Below, piece after piece: positions 37,101 through 46,700 of a stretch of DNA of 64,000 bases (the first letter of the stretch is position 1; every line of letters starts with the position of its first letter). The position numbers and the translations under genes were made by a program. The notes under the pieces were generated by a model. That model was given only the letters and a program-made list of their open reading frames with translations. It did not search any database and was not told the origin of the DNA. This DNA is from Cytophagales bacterium (GTDB lineage Bacteria > Bacteroidota > Bacteroidia > Cytophagales > 172606-1), in NCBI GenBank assembly GCA_030446715.1, contig JAUJMU010000002.1, positions 502,531 through 566,530 of the forward strand, in the 5' to 3' direction.

Positions 37101-38663
37101 ATGCCAGACCATCCAGATTTCGGATAACCTATGGACCGGACTGCCGTTAGATGACGGTAAGACCAACAACCGGCAGAATATGGAAAGGGATGGAATACAG
37201 GTAGGGAGACTATCAACTTGCCAGACTTGTCGCCGCCAAGGGAAGAGGTGCTGTGCACGAAGGAATGCACGTGCCGCTGAACCGTCCGGTCTGGATCGAG
37301 GGTGTTCCGGCCGCCATTAATTCGCCGCTTTCTGCTTCCCTTCCGCAGAGAGCAAACAAGCTGGCCCAACTCCACCACCCTGCGGTTGCCACCTTGCTTG
37401 ACTACCGGATAGAAGACGCTACGCAATATTTAGTGAGTGATGCTGCCGGTGGCGTGAGCCTGGAAGAGTACCTTCAGACGGTACGCCTGCACCCATGCCC
37501 TTGCCTCAGTGTCTGGTGCTCTTCAACCAGATTCTGGACGGCTTTGCTTATCTGCACCGGCATGATACGTAACGCACGGCTTTGTCCAACCTTCGCTTAT
37601 CACTCTTCAGCCGGATGGCGCAGTACAGATTGCTGGCTTTGGTTACCTGCGTGAACCTGCCGAACCCGGCGTGCTGGAAGCATTGACATTTGCTTCCAAG
37701 AAAATGCCTATACGCCTCCGGAAATCGCCGCTGGCAGCACGCATGACCAGGCCGGTGATGTATTTTCCGCTGGGAATGATCCTGCAGGAAATGCTGGCCG
37801 GAAGTTCACCCGGAGGAAGGAGGACAGGAGCCGGCCGGGTAGAGGAACTGCCTGATGCCCTGGCTGCTATTATCCGCAAAGCCGCCAGTCCCAATCCCAG
37901 AGAGAGATTTCCCAATGCATTTGCCTTCCGGAAAGCCCTTCAGCTGATTACCACAATTGCTCGGCAGGTTCCGACGGAATACCATTCAGCCTTGCCTGAA
38001 TCTCCCCGGGCGAAAGAACCAAAAAGGCGCCGGACGGCTGCCCGGGTAGAAATACCTCTGCTGTTGCTGGTCGTAGCGGCTGGGGCAGGTTTTGTACTGG
38101 GAATGAAAACGCCGGAAGGCTTCTGAACCGGGAAAAGTCCCCGGAATAGCAGTAAAAAAGAACCAGATCAGAGCAACGGACTGGCGAAACAAGTCAGTTA
38201 ACGATTCCCGAAACCACCGTTGCCGCGATGACCCGTTCCCATCCGGCAATACCTTTGAATCAGATTCTGCCAGCGAGGAACCGCTGACAGACGAAAATGC
38301 CTACGCAAAAGCGGCTGCCCGTGAACAGATGGAAGGCTACGCTGCACTCCGGGCGCAGGACATGGGAACTATCCTGAAGTTTTTCAAACCGCCGCTGAAC
38401 CGGTTTTTCAACGAACAGAACGTAAATGCCGGTCAGTTACAGCGACTACTCCGGCAGGCATGGCGGCGCACGCCGGAAGCGCAGCACAAGATCATGTGGA
38501 ACACAATGATATACGGGAAGGATGAAGCCGGCAACCATACGCTGGATTACTGGATGTATTATCACTACCACCGGGCCAACCGGCAGAACTGGCAAAGCAA
38601 ATTGTGTTTACGCAGGTAAAGCTGGACCAGAACCTTAAGATTATCTACATGAACGGGCATTGA
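37101..38663 (+). pseudogene. Membrane-anchored kinase-like protein with degenerate catalytic motifs, frameshifted
   Basis: Several frame pieces assemble into a Ser/Thr-kinase fold: YQLARLVAAKGRGAVHEGMHV (glycine loop), NRPVWIEGVPAAI, KLAQLHHPAVATLLDYRIED and LEEYLQT. The C-lobe follows with THGFVQPSLITLQPDGAVQI, AGFGYLREP, DVFSAGMILQEMLAGSSPG and IRKAASPNPRERFPNA. Then come a basic linker, one membrane helix (IPLLLLVVAAGAGFVLG) and a C-terminal domain (EGYAALRAQDMGTILKFFKP) that may be NTF2-like. The ATP-binding Lys, the HRD Asp and the DFG Asp are all replaced (E, F and G), so it would be a pseudokinase. Frame breaks are near 37200-37250, 37490, 37590, 37730, 38140 and 38600. The exact start is uncertain. 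Confidence 0.65.
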
Positions 38664-38732
38664 TTCAACCCGCCGCTGCAACAACTCTGACCCGGTTGGG
38701 TTTTTGCAAATAATCCCCGTCGCAAATTATTT

Positions 38733-39558
38733 ATGAGTCAAACCGTTTCGATACTCGGCTGCGGCTGGCTGGGGCTGCCCTTGGAGAACAACTGCTGAGT
38801 GAAAATACCCAAGTCAGGGCAGCACTACCCGGCCGGATAAAATCAGCCTTGCTGGCAGAAATGGGCATTCAGCCTTTTCTGCTTAGATTTCAGCCGCATC
38901 TGCTCCCGGAGCACCTTCGTGAACTGGAAGTTTTTATGGCCTCCGAACTGCTGATCATTGCCATTCCCCGCAAGTAGAAAAGCAGGGAGAGGCCTTTCAT
39001 CCCGCGCAGATTGAACAGTTGACCGACAGCTGAAGACACGCCGGTAAAGAAAATCATCTACGTCAGTTCAACTTCCGTATATCCGGAAGTAAACCGGGAA
39101 ATGGATGAAAGGGAAATCCTTACCGGCCATAACGGCACCAGCCGGGCCATTCTGCAGGCTGAACAACTGGTACAGGAGTCGGAAAAAGACTGGATCATTC
39201 TCCGGTGCGGCGGCCTGATGGGTTACAACCGCATACCGGGTAAATACGTGGCTGGCCGTAGGGGCCTGACCACGGGGACGTACCGGTCAACTTTGTGCAC
39301 CATGACGATGTGACCGGCATTATCCAGGTGATCATGCGGCAACCTCAATGGAACCAGATTTACAATGTGGTTGCGCCTGAGCATCCCGTGCGGCGTGAAA
39401 TATATGCCCGCAACGCCCGGGAGTTTGGCTATCCCCTCCCGGACTACGCGGATGGAGCTGAGGAAGGATATAAGGTTGTCAGTGGCAGCAAGTTAATCCG
39501 CGACCTGAATTATCCCTTCCAATACGCCAACCCGCTGGATTTCACTTACACGCCCTGA
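38733..39558 (+). CDS. YeeZ-like SDR-family NAD(P)-binding protein, frameshifted
   Basis: From ATG 38733: SILGCGWLGLPL is the dinucleotide-binding GxGxxG. After breaks near 38785 and 38980, KIIYVSSTSVYPEVNREMDE (the SxxxY region of extended SDRs), WIILRCGGLMGYNRIPGKY, NFVHHDDVTGIIQVIM and YNVVAPEHPVRREIYARNA follow, with a stop at 39556-39558. It belongs to the extended short-chain dehydrogenases (epimerase-like, E. coli YeeZ type). The substrate is unknown. Another break is near 39280. Confidence 0.8.
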
Positions 39559-39598
39559 AATTATTCGGAGTCTCATTTTCAATTGGAAAAAGATTCAC

Positions 39599-39606
39599 TA
39601 CCTTTG
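39599..39606 (+). promoter_or_regulatory. Bacteroidota -7 box of rplU-rpmA
   Basis: TACCTTTG fits TAnnTTTG and lies 31 bases before the rplU ATG. A TTG is at 39583-39585, closer than the usual -33 spacing. Confidence 0.6.
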
Positions 39607-39637
39607 CAACCTATTTGCGAAAATTATTCCATCTACC

Positions 39638-39949
39638 ATGTACGCAATAGTTGAGATAGCAGGACAGCAGCTAAAAGTGCAAAAAGACCGGTACTTCTAC
39701 GTAAACCGATTAGAAGGCGATCCCGGCGCTGGCCTGACGTTTGACAGGGTTTTACTTGTCGACAACGGCGGGGAGATTTCAGTAGGGATACCTACCATCT
39801 CGGGAGCCACCATCAGTGCCCAAATTCTTGAACACCTGAAAGGCGAAAAAGTCATCGTGTTCAAGAAGAAAGAAGAAAAAGGTTACCGCAAGAAGAACGG
39901 TCACCGCCAAAGCTTAACCAAAATTTTAATTCAGGACATCACGCTATAA
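39638..39949 (+). CDS. rplU: 50S ribosomal protein L21
   Basis: A 103-residue protein: MYAIVEIAGQQLKVQKDRYF, VNRLEGDPGAGLTFDRVLLV, VIVFKKKEEKGYRKKNGHRQ and TKILIQDI are typical L21. It is in the usual operon with L27, 12 bases upstream. L21 binds domain II of 23S rRNA. Intact frame. Confidence 0.97.
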   Translation: MYAIVEIAGQQLKVQKDRYFYVNRLEGDPGAGLTFDRVLLVDNGGEISVGIPTISGATISAQILEHLKGEKVIVFKKKEEKGYRKKNGHRQSLTKILIQDITL

Positions 39950-39961
39950 CTGTAAAGGAAA

Positions 39962-40237
39962 ATGGCACACAAAAAAGGAGCCGGTAGTTCCCGCAACGGA
40001 CGGGAATCCGAAAGTAAACGCTTAGGTGTAAAGGTATTCGGTGGTCAGGCTGCCAGAGCCGGTAACATTATTGTCCGTCAGCGGGGCACCAAACATCATC
40101 CGAGCACCAACGTAGGTATTGGCAAAGATCATACCTTTATTTCGCCCTGATTGACGGCAAGGTAGTTTTCAGAAAAGGTTTAAAACCGTTCTTTTGTTTC
40201 GGTTGAGCCTTTTGCCACTGCCGAGGTTGCCGGATAA
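39962..40237 (+). CDS. rpmA: 50S ribosomal protein L27, two compensating frameshifts
   Basis: [20 protein letters not shown] and [20 protein letters not shown] are a normal L27 N-terminal half. At about 40137 the frame breaks (apparent stop at 40148-40150), yet [15 protein letters not shown] continues one frame over. A second break near 40190 restores the original frame, giving [16 protein letters not shown] and a TAA at 40235-40237. The corrected length, 91 residues, is normal. L27 sits at the peptidyl-transferase centre and is not expected to be broken, so consensus error is likely. Confidence 0.93.
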
Positions 40238-40260
40238 GCACTTGAAGTTTCATCAGAAGG

Positions 40261-40291
40261 AAGCACAAATGAACAACTTGTGCTTTTTTTG
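40261..40291 (+). terminator. Rho-independent terminator of rplU-rpmA
   Basis: AAGCACAA and TTGTGCTT pair around a 9-base loop, followed by a T-run to 40290. Confidence 0.85.
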
Positions 40292-40368
40292 TGCCCGTTG
40301 CAACCAAGGGCATCTGCCCGTTGTTCTTTCCAAGTATTTCACCTGTAAAACTTTAAATCCTGCTTCTC

Positions 40369-40947
40369 ATGGCTGCCAAATACGTCAACCTCTATACCGA
40401 GGCCAATCCGAATCCAAACTCAATGAAGTTTGTGCTCAATTACCTGCTGGTGCCTTAGAATACCAGCTTCGACTTTCCGGACGCCGCAAGCGCCTCCGAC
40501 TCTCCACTTGCTACGGCTCTTTTTCAAAACTTCCCTTATGTAAAGCGGGTGTTTTTCATGAACAATTTCCTTACTGTCACCAAAACAGAGGAGCACGTGG
40601 GAAGAGTGCTGGGAGAACTGAAAACTTTTCTCCGGGAGTATATGGAAGCCGGTAAGCCTGTTTTCACGACCGGCAGGATCGACCAGATGAAGCACGAAAC
40701 TGACGGCGAAGGAGACTCCGAGACAGTTCAGAAAATCAAGCACCTGCTGGATGAATACGTCGGCCGGCCGTAGAGTCAGACGGCGCGCCATCAATTTTCA
40801 CTCTTACGATGAGGGTGTCGTGGAAATTCTGCTGCAAGGTTCTTGCAGCGGATGTCCGTCTTCTACCCTCACCCTGAAGGCGGGAATCGAAAACTTGCTG
40901 AAAAGAATGATTCCGGAAGTAAGGAAGTGGTAGCGGAAGGCGTGTAA
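40369..40947 (+). CDS. NifU-like iron-sulfur carrier (Nfu type), frameshifted
   Basis: An Nfu-N domain (YVNLYTEANPNPNSMKFVLN, FPYVKRVFFMNNFLTVTK) is followed by a NifU C-terminal domain with the cluster-binding CxxC (GSCSGCPSSTLTLKAGIENL) and a TAA at 40945-40947. The middle helical stretch is DQMKHETDGEGDSETVQKI. Breaks are near 40455 and 40770. Nfu proteins carry Fe-S clusters from the assembly system to target proteins. The likely total is about 192 residues, normal for the Bacteroidota type. Confidence 0.85.
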
Positions 40948-41005
40948 TCCCTCCGCAGGCAGAAGGAACTGTGCCTGACCGGTTCCAGACAAAATTTCCG
41001 GAATG

Positions 41006-41048
41006 AAAAAGCTTCGTCCGCTCCTGGCAGCACAAGACGAAGCTTTTT
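41006..41048. terminator. Bidirectional-looking terminator after the NifU gene
   Basis: AAAAAGCTTCGTC and GACGAAGCTTTTT form a perfect 13-bp stem around a 17-base loop, with A- and T-runs that would work on either strand. Confidence 0.85.
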
Positions 41049-41191
41049 GGTTTTCTTGCATTAAAACCAATCCTGACAAGTGTAGGATTGGCTGTAAAAT
41101 CTGCAAAATTTTGTAGAATAGATATTAACTAGTGGTATGATTTGCAAGGGGCGTAAAGAGCGCCATCTTATTCTGCCAATTAGGAATATCT

Positions 41192-42114
41192 ATGATTTTT
41201 AACTGGTTTTTTCACCAAATGATGGTGGTTTTTATGATGCTGAGCCAGCTAACGGTCTATGCAAAAGAAGTTTCATTTCCTGCCAGTGCCCCCTGATCAT
41301 TTAACCAGCGCCAAGCCTGCCGAAAAAAGCGTCGTATTTACGAACCAAATATTGAATTAATCTTACATGACGCTGAGATCAGCCCGGCTACCCGTGAGAA
41401 GATAACCCGGGGCATTCAGTTTCTGTACGGTTTCTACGCCACGCGTCTCCGGTTACCATTTTACCCGCGGGGGTAGTGGTGAAAATCCGCATTTTGGCGC
41501 TACTGATCTCTACCGCAAGTACCTGGACACCAACTACCCGCTCATCCCTAAAAACTGGGTTGGTGTGTATCTGTCTAACGTAAACGAAATACTGGTAAGT
41601 ATGGGCGGACGAAAAGTCTCTGTTCCAGAATATTTTCCATGAAACCAGCCACCTGTTGCTTTCCAGCCGCATTAAAAAATTGCCCGAACTGGATCAATGA
41701 AGGTCTGGCAGAATATTTTGAGTACATGGAAGTAACCAATACTGGTGTAACGGTAAGGCTACAAATGGTGAAAGACCGCCGTGCAAAACGATGGCTGACG
41801 TCCAAAAATACGCCCGATATTTTCTCAACCTTTGGCTGGTCAAACCGTGACTGGAACACGGCAGATGGCAACTCGAAAGCGACGAGCCGCGTACCATTGC
41901 CTGGTCGGTAACTTCGTTTCTGATGTCGAGCGAAAAAGGAATCGATTTTCTGCAGAACCTGATGCCTTACCTTACCCGGTATCCCGGCGACCCGAAAGCT
42001 TCTTTGAGGGCAATTGACACTTATTACGCTGGCGGCCGGCGTCAGTTTGAAAAAGACTGGCGGAACTGGACCTCCAGTCCGGAAAGACCATCACCTTTCC
42101 CTGCCTCCCACTGA
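41192..42114 (+). pseudogene. Exported gluzincin (peptidase MA-like), frameshifted
   Basis: From ATG 41192: a signal peptide (FHQMMVVFMMLSQLTVYA). After breaks come DAEISPATREKITRGIQFLY, ATDLYRKYLDTNYPLIPKNW and NVNEILVS. The zinc motif is FHETSHLLLSSRIKKLP (HExxH encoded at 41638-41652) and WINEGLAEYFEYME supplies the third ligand glutamate. RTIAWSVTSFLMSSEKGIDF and YAGGRRQFEKDWRNW follow to the stop near 42114. This is the peptidase MA (gluzincin) pattern of exported, mostly uncharacterised proteases. At least six indels are needed for one frame. The terminator at 42163-42194 follows. Confidence 0.75.
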
Positions 42115-42162
42115 AGACACCCGCACTGCTTCTTTCCTTTTCTGAGGAATATTTTTAACTGA

Positions 42163-42194
42163 AATGCCATCTCTCAAAGGATGGCATTCTTTTG
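42163..42194 (+). terminator. Terminator after the gluzincin gene
   Basis: AATGCCATC pairs with GATGGCATT around an 8-base loop, followed by CTTTTG. Confidence 0.7.
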
Positions 42195-42299
42195 TTCATA
42201 CAAACCATCAGGCCGGAGATGTCCTGATTCGATACCATTGCCAGCCTGCTGCCGAATCCTGCACCATGTGCTTTATATAATCTCCTCTTGATAAAATTA

Positions 42300-43189
42300 T
42301 TATTGAACAGATACCAGTTCAATATTATAAATCAGAGGTGCGTAACGGGGAATTACCAGTTGGCCCCGCGTATTGGTAAATCCCTGGGCACCATAGGCCT
42401 GACTGGACGGAATCAAGAGAAGCGCCCTTTCACCCACCTTCATTCGTCCTCGACAGCTTCTTCGTATCCTTTAATGCGGAGTCCCTGCCCCATTATGAAA
42501 CTATCCGTAGAACCATCTGCGGAAAAGTTCCGTCCATTGATCAGACGACCCCGAAATCTGGTTGTGGCCCGTTGTCCGTTCTGAATTGCAACACCAGTAC
42601 CTTCCCTGCAGTTTAACGTAATACGTCCCCGGGGCACCCGAAACCGCTTCAAGGCGCGAGGGGTCAATGCCCAGGCTGTCGGTGGCAAATACCCGCAACG
42701 CCTCGTCCTCGGTCCGGACCTTTACCAGTTCCACGTCAAATTTCAGCACTGAATAAGGTGGCAATCCCTGGCGGGTCTGGTTCCAGTAGGCAAGGTAGGA
42801 AGGAATCAGGAGCTTTGCTTTTTCACCTTCTCTCATCAGTGACACGCCTTCATCAAATCCGGGGATCAGGGTGTTGCTGTTGAGGGCAAATACCAACGGC
42901 TGGTTTTTCGTCCGACTGATCAAACAGGAAATTGTCGCTCATGCGCCGCCCCTCGTAATGGACGTAGACCCGACTTCCGGTAGTTGGCTGCACTCCGGAA
43001 GTGTTTTCGATGGTTTTTATGTAAACCAATCCGGTGGAGGTTTTCTCGCCGGTATAGCTGCTATCGGACAGGAATCGTTGAATCTGCTGGTCATTTTCTG
43101 ATTCTTTTTTCAGATTTCAGCGGGATCCTGCTGCACGATTACAACAGAGCTGCGGCGGCAAATGCCAGCAGGCTTAATTTGCTTTTCAT
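42300..43189 (-). CDS. Tandem FKBP-type peptidyl-prolyl isomerase, lipoprotein-like, frameshifted
   Basis: From ATG 43187-43189, MKSKLSLLAFAAAAL then, one frame over, a Ser-Cys that could be a lipidation site. The first FKBP domain has LNSNTLIPGFDEGVSLMREGEKAKLLIPSYLAY (residues given in order) and PYSVLKFDVELVKV. The second has ATTRFRGRLINGRNF, KGYEEAV, then GERALLLIPS and YAPLIYNIELVSVQ before TAA at 42300-42302. Two FKBP domains in one envelope protein would assist proline-limited folding in the periplasm. Breaks are near 43135, 43080, 42930, 42590 and 42440. Confidence 0.8.
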
Positions 43190-43281
43190 CAATGATTGGA
43201 TTAATAGAATTGAAAATGTTTATAACATGACACAGCTGGCAACCAAATGGTTGCACCCCTTTTGTATAACGAAAAAACCCG

Positions 43282-44294
43282 TCAGACTAACTGATCCTTG
43301 TACTGAGGCAGCAATTGCAGAAACTTTTGAACAGTTTCTTCGAGAGGAAAAATAGAAGTACCGCCGGGCGGCATTTGTGTCCGCTGCCTTCAAAAATGTT
43401 TACGGGCGAAATCATTTACCGAAAAATCGCCCACTGAGCGGAGGGACAGTCTGATGCTGCCTTCGCGTTCAGTCATCAGTACAGCCATTACAATGCCTTC
43501 AATGGATAAACCGTAATTTACCAGACCCTCGGTATCACGGTTTGCGAATTAAACCGCTGCAACTCTTCCGAAGATATGGCAAAGAAGGCGGTATGGTAGT
43601 CGCGCAGCACCACCAGTTTTTCGGCAAGTGACGCAAACCCCAGAAAACGAAGCCTTTCTTCCGTCTGGTTGTCGTAAACCAGACGCTGCACCTTGTTGGT
43701 CTGCACGCCGATGGCAATCAGTTCGGCGCTGATGAGGTGCACTTTGCGGGTGGTATTGGGGTGGCGGAAAGAAGCCGTATCAGTCATGATGCCAGAGTAT
43801 ATATACACTCACCGATGGATGGGTCAATATAAGCAAGATCGCCTAAAGCCCTCAATCAACTCAAAAATAAGCTGGCAGGTGGCCGCGGCTCCCGTATCCC
43901 AGAACTCAAAATCCGCAAACCGCTCCGGCTCCAGGTGATGGTCAATCAGTACTTTGGGGGCTTTGGCATTTTTGATGATGCCTCCCAATGTTTCGATCCG
44001 GCTGAGCACCGAAAATCAAGGCAAAAGATGACATCGGCTTCTTCTATGATCTGCGCTGAACGGTTTTCATTGCCCTCATTGAAAACGATTACCTCCTCAT
44101 TACCCGGCATCCAGTGCAGAAACCTAGGATAGTCCGTAGGCGTGATCACTCTGCACCTTGTGGTTCTTCTTCTTGAGATAGCCCGCCAGCCCTAAGGATG
44201 AGCCCAGTGCATCGGCATCGGGTTTGGGATGAGTGGTAATTACCACATTGCGGGGCGAACTCATGAGTTCCCGGAAGGCTTCCAGATTTTGCAT
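43282..44294 (-). CDS. DHH-family oligoribonuclease/phosphatase NrnA, frameshifted
   Basis: From ATG 44292-44294: SPRNVVITTHPKPDADALGS, QVITPTDYPRFLHWMPGNEE, ADVIFCLDF, then LIDHHLEPERFADFEFWDTG with the DHH motif, SGIMTDTASFRHPNTTRKVH, EERLRFLGFASLAEKLVVLR and the DHHA1 end GTSIFPLEETVQKFLQLLPQ to TGA 43282-43284. The enzyme degrades oligoribonucleotides and pAp with manganese. Breaks are near 44225, 44150, 44010, 43840, 43540 and 43385. The corrected length, about 337 residues, is normal. Confidence 0.85.
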
Positions 44295-44446
44295 CAGCAG
44301 GAGAAAGCGAAGTAGATGACAGAATGTAGTACCCGGGCCATATGCATTGATCGTAAGCCTGCAAAACTCTTAAGAAAAAAGCTGACAAACAAGCTTTCCT
44401 CCGGAGGAAACTTTGGGGGCAGGTTAGGTTTTTCGGCCAAGGGGCT

Positions 44447-44454
44447 TAACTTTG
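44447..44454 (+). promoter_or_regulatory. Bacteroidota -7 box of ndk
   Basis: TAACTTTG, 20 bases before the ndk ATG. Confidence 0.55.
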
Positions 44455-44474
44455 CCCACCATCATACTTTTACT

Positions 44475-44852
44475 ATGGCAGGAAACAAAACATTTACCAT
44501 GATTAAGCCCGACGCTGTGCAGGACGGCAACAGCGGCGCTATTCTGAAGATGATCGAGGAGGCGGCTTCCGCATTGTGGCGTTGAAAAAGCTGCAACTTT
44601 CCGGGGAGCGCGCCGGACAGTTTTATGAAGTTCACAAGGAACGTCCCTTTTACAAAGACCTTACCCGCTATATGTCTTCCGGGCCAATCTGTGCCGCCAT
44701 TCTGGAAAGACAATGCAGTGGCAGATTTCCGTAAGCTTATCGGCGCTACCAATCCGGCCAATGCCGAAGCCGGCACGATCCGGAGGCTGTTTGCCAGATC
44801 CATTGAGGCAAATGCCGTTCACGGATCAGACTCTGACGAAAACGCCGAATAG
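44475..44852 (+). CDS. ndk: Nucleoside diphosphate kinase, frameshifted
   Basis: From ATG 44475: [20 protein letters not shown], then [60 protein letters not shown] and the catalytic histidine in [13 protein letters not shown], stopping at 44850-44852. The enzyme moves the gamma phosphate between nucleoside triphosphates and diphosphates. Frame breaks at about 44565 and 44690 to 44710. Ndk is normally kept intact, so these look like consensus errors. Confidence 0.92.
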
Positions 44853-45008
44853 AAGGGGCTTCTTCTTTTTCCTGCTTCTGAACAATTTTAATCAGATGCC
44901 AGATGGTAAATTTCAGATGCAGAAGGTTCAGTGCCTGATAAACATTGGTTTATCAACTCTACGTCTTTCATTGAGTCTTGGGCATTTAAAATTTACCATT
45001 CCCCCGGT

Positions 45009-45202
45009 TCAGTCATCGCGGAACCGCTTTGCCCGTCTGGTGACTACGGTGGCAACCACAGGGCAACGCCCATCACCAGAAAGGTGCCAAAAAAGGCGTA
45101 ACCAAAGCTATCCCTCACCCGGCAACCGGACAGCAACACCAACAGCAAGGTAAATAACGGGAGAAATTGAAAAGGAAGGATACGTTTCGTGATCATTTTC
45201 AT
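45009..45202 (-). CDS. Small lipoprotein-like membrane peptide
   Basis: ATG 45200-45202 starts MKMITKRILPFQFLPLFTLL followed by LLVLLSGC, a lipobox, then RVRDSFGYAFFGTFLVMGVAL. With one indel near 45060 it continues VVATVVTRRAKRFRDD to TGA 45009-45011, about 64 residues; without it the frame stops after LWLPP. One membrane helix follows the lipobox. Not a recognised family. It is 73 bases downstream of murF on the same strand. Confidence 0.55.
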
Positions 45203-45275
45203 AAAAGAGTTTTTCTGATAATCAATTTCTGATCCGGTGGTAGCATACGTTTTGCCCGGAAAATAGATTTCATCT

Positions 45276-46568
45276 TCAGAGCAGATTTACGATGGTCTCC
45301 ATACTCATTCCCGCGATCCTTTGATCAGAATGTGGGTATTTTCAAATTTGTGATCCGTCAGCCAGTTGTTGAGCGAGAACTTATCAATAAATAATACGCT
45401 TTGGGGTTAGCAGCTATTGCGTTTTGCATCTGTTTGCCGCACAGCAGCACGTAATCGAAATTTCCTTTTGCCACTACCTCGCCGATCCGGCGGTGTTCGG
45501 CGGCACTCTCTTCGCCAAGTTCGTACATATCGCCAATCACCACGGCTTTTTTTGGTGCCCTGATGGTCATGAAATGCTCCAGCGACGCCTGCATGGAGGT
45601 AGGGTTGGCATTGTACGCATCCAGATAAATCGTATTGGATCTGGTCACTACTTGGGAGCGGTTGTTGGCGGACACGTAATTCCGGATGGCTTCGTTGACC
45701 TGACTGGCTGGCACTTCGAAATATTTTCCGATGCAGAGAGCGGCCGCAATGTTTTCAAAATTGTGCGCCCCGGCAAGGTGCGTTTCCACCGTCTCTCCGT
45801 TTTCATGCCGGTACACCACCTGCGGTGATGCCTCCAGCAGTTCGCAGTGAAAATAGTCTCCGGATGCCGGATACGTAACCGGATCATTCAGCCGCTCCGC
45901 CATAGTTGGCAGAAGGGTCGGGTTGCGAGAGTTAACGAATACCACACCTTTATGCTCCTGCAGGAAATCAAACAGCTCCCCTTTGCCGCGTTTTACGCCC
46001 TCAATGCCACCGAACCCTTCCAGATGGAGCCCGGCCGATGTTTGTGATCAGGCCGTGCGTGGGTTCACAGATACCGACCAACTCCCGGATATCGCCTATT
46101 TTATTGGCACCCATCTCAATAACTGCCATCTGCACGTCGTTTCCGATAGAAAGAATGGTGAGCGGAACCCCAATGTGGTTGTTAAGATTTCCTCTGGTTG
46201 CATAGGTGCGGTATTTCTGACCAAGCACTGCCGAGATAAGCTCTTTGGTGGTTGTTTTGCCGTTGGAGCCGGTAATGCCGATCACGGGTATGCGGAGGGT
46301 CCGGCGGTGGTGATTTGCCAGGACCTGAAGGGCCTGAAGGGAATCATCCACCAGCATGTAGTCCTCATCGTTGAGGGCAAAAAGCCGGTTCGTCTACCAC
46401 AACAAACCGGGCTCCTTTTTCCAGCGCTTCCCTGGCAAAGCTGTTGCCGTTGAAATTCGGTCCTTTCAGGGCAAAGAACAGGCAGCCGGAGTCAATTTTC
46501 CGGGTATCCGTAGATACAGTGGTGCAGGTTTGAAATTTGCGGTAAAGTTTATCAATATCCAGATTCAT
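45276..46568 (-). CDS. murF: MurF, UDP-MurNAc-tripeptide D-Ala-D-Ala ligase, frameshifted
   Basis: Adds D-Ala-D-Ala to the cell-wall precursor. From ATG 46566-46568: TVSTDTRKIDSGCLFFALKG, ARFVVVDEPAF, the P-loop GITGSNGKTTTKELI, ATRGNLNNHIGVPLTIL, AVIEMGANKIGDIRELV, HGLITNIG, YLDAYNANPTSMQASLEHF, VIGDMYELGEES and, after a break, FENTHILIKGSR and SMETIVNLL to TGA 45276-45278. Breaks are near 46390, 46360, 46040, 45390 and 45320. The gene is essential in cell-walled bacteria, so the breaks are probably errors. A TATCTTTG box lies upstream. Confidence 0.9.
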
Positions 46569-46587
46569 AGTATGGGAAAATACCGCA

Positions 46588-46595
46588 CAAAGATA
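46588..46595 (-). promoter_or_regulatory. Bacteroidota -7 box of murF
   Basis: TATCTTTG on the minus strand, 19 bases before the murF ATG. Confidence 0.6.
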
Positions 46596-46700
46596 ATATA
46601 AACCGCCGGCCACAGTCAGGCGAATCGCTGACGGAGTCGCAAGGAAATTGTAATTTTAGTAAAAAGGTCTTTTACCATTTGCCGGTTATCCGCCGTTTCC

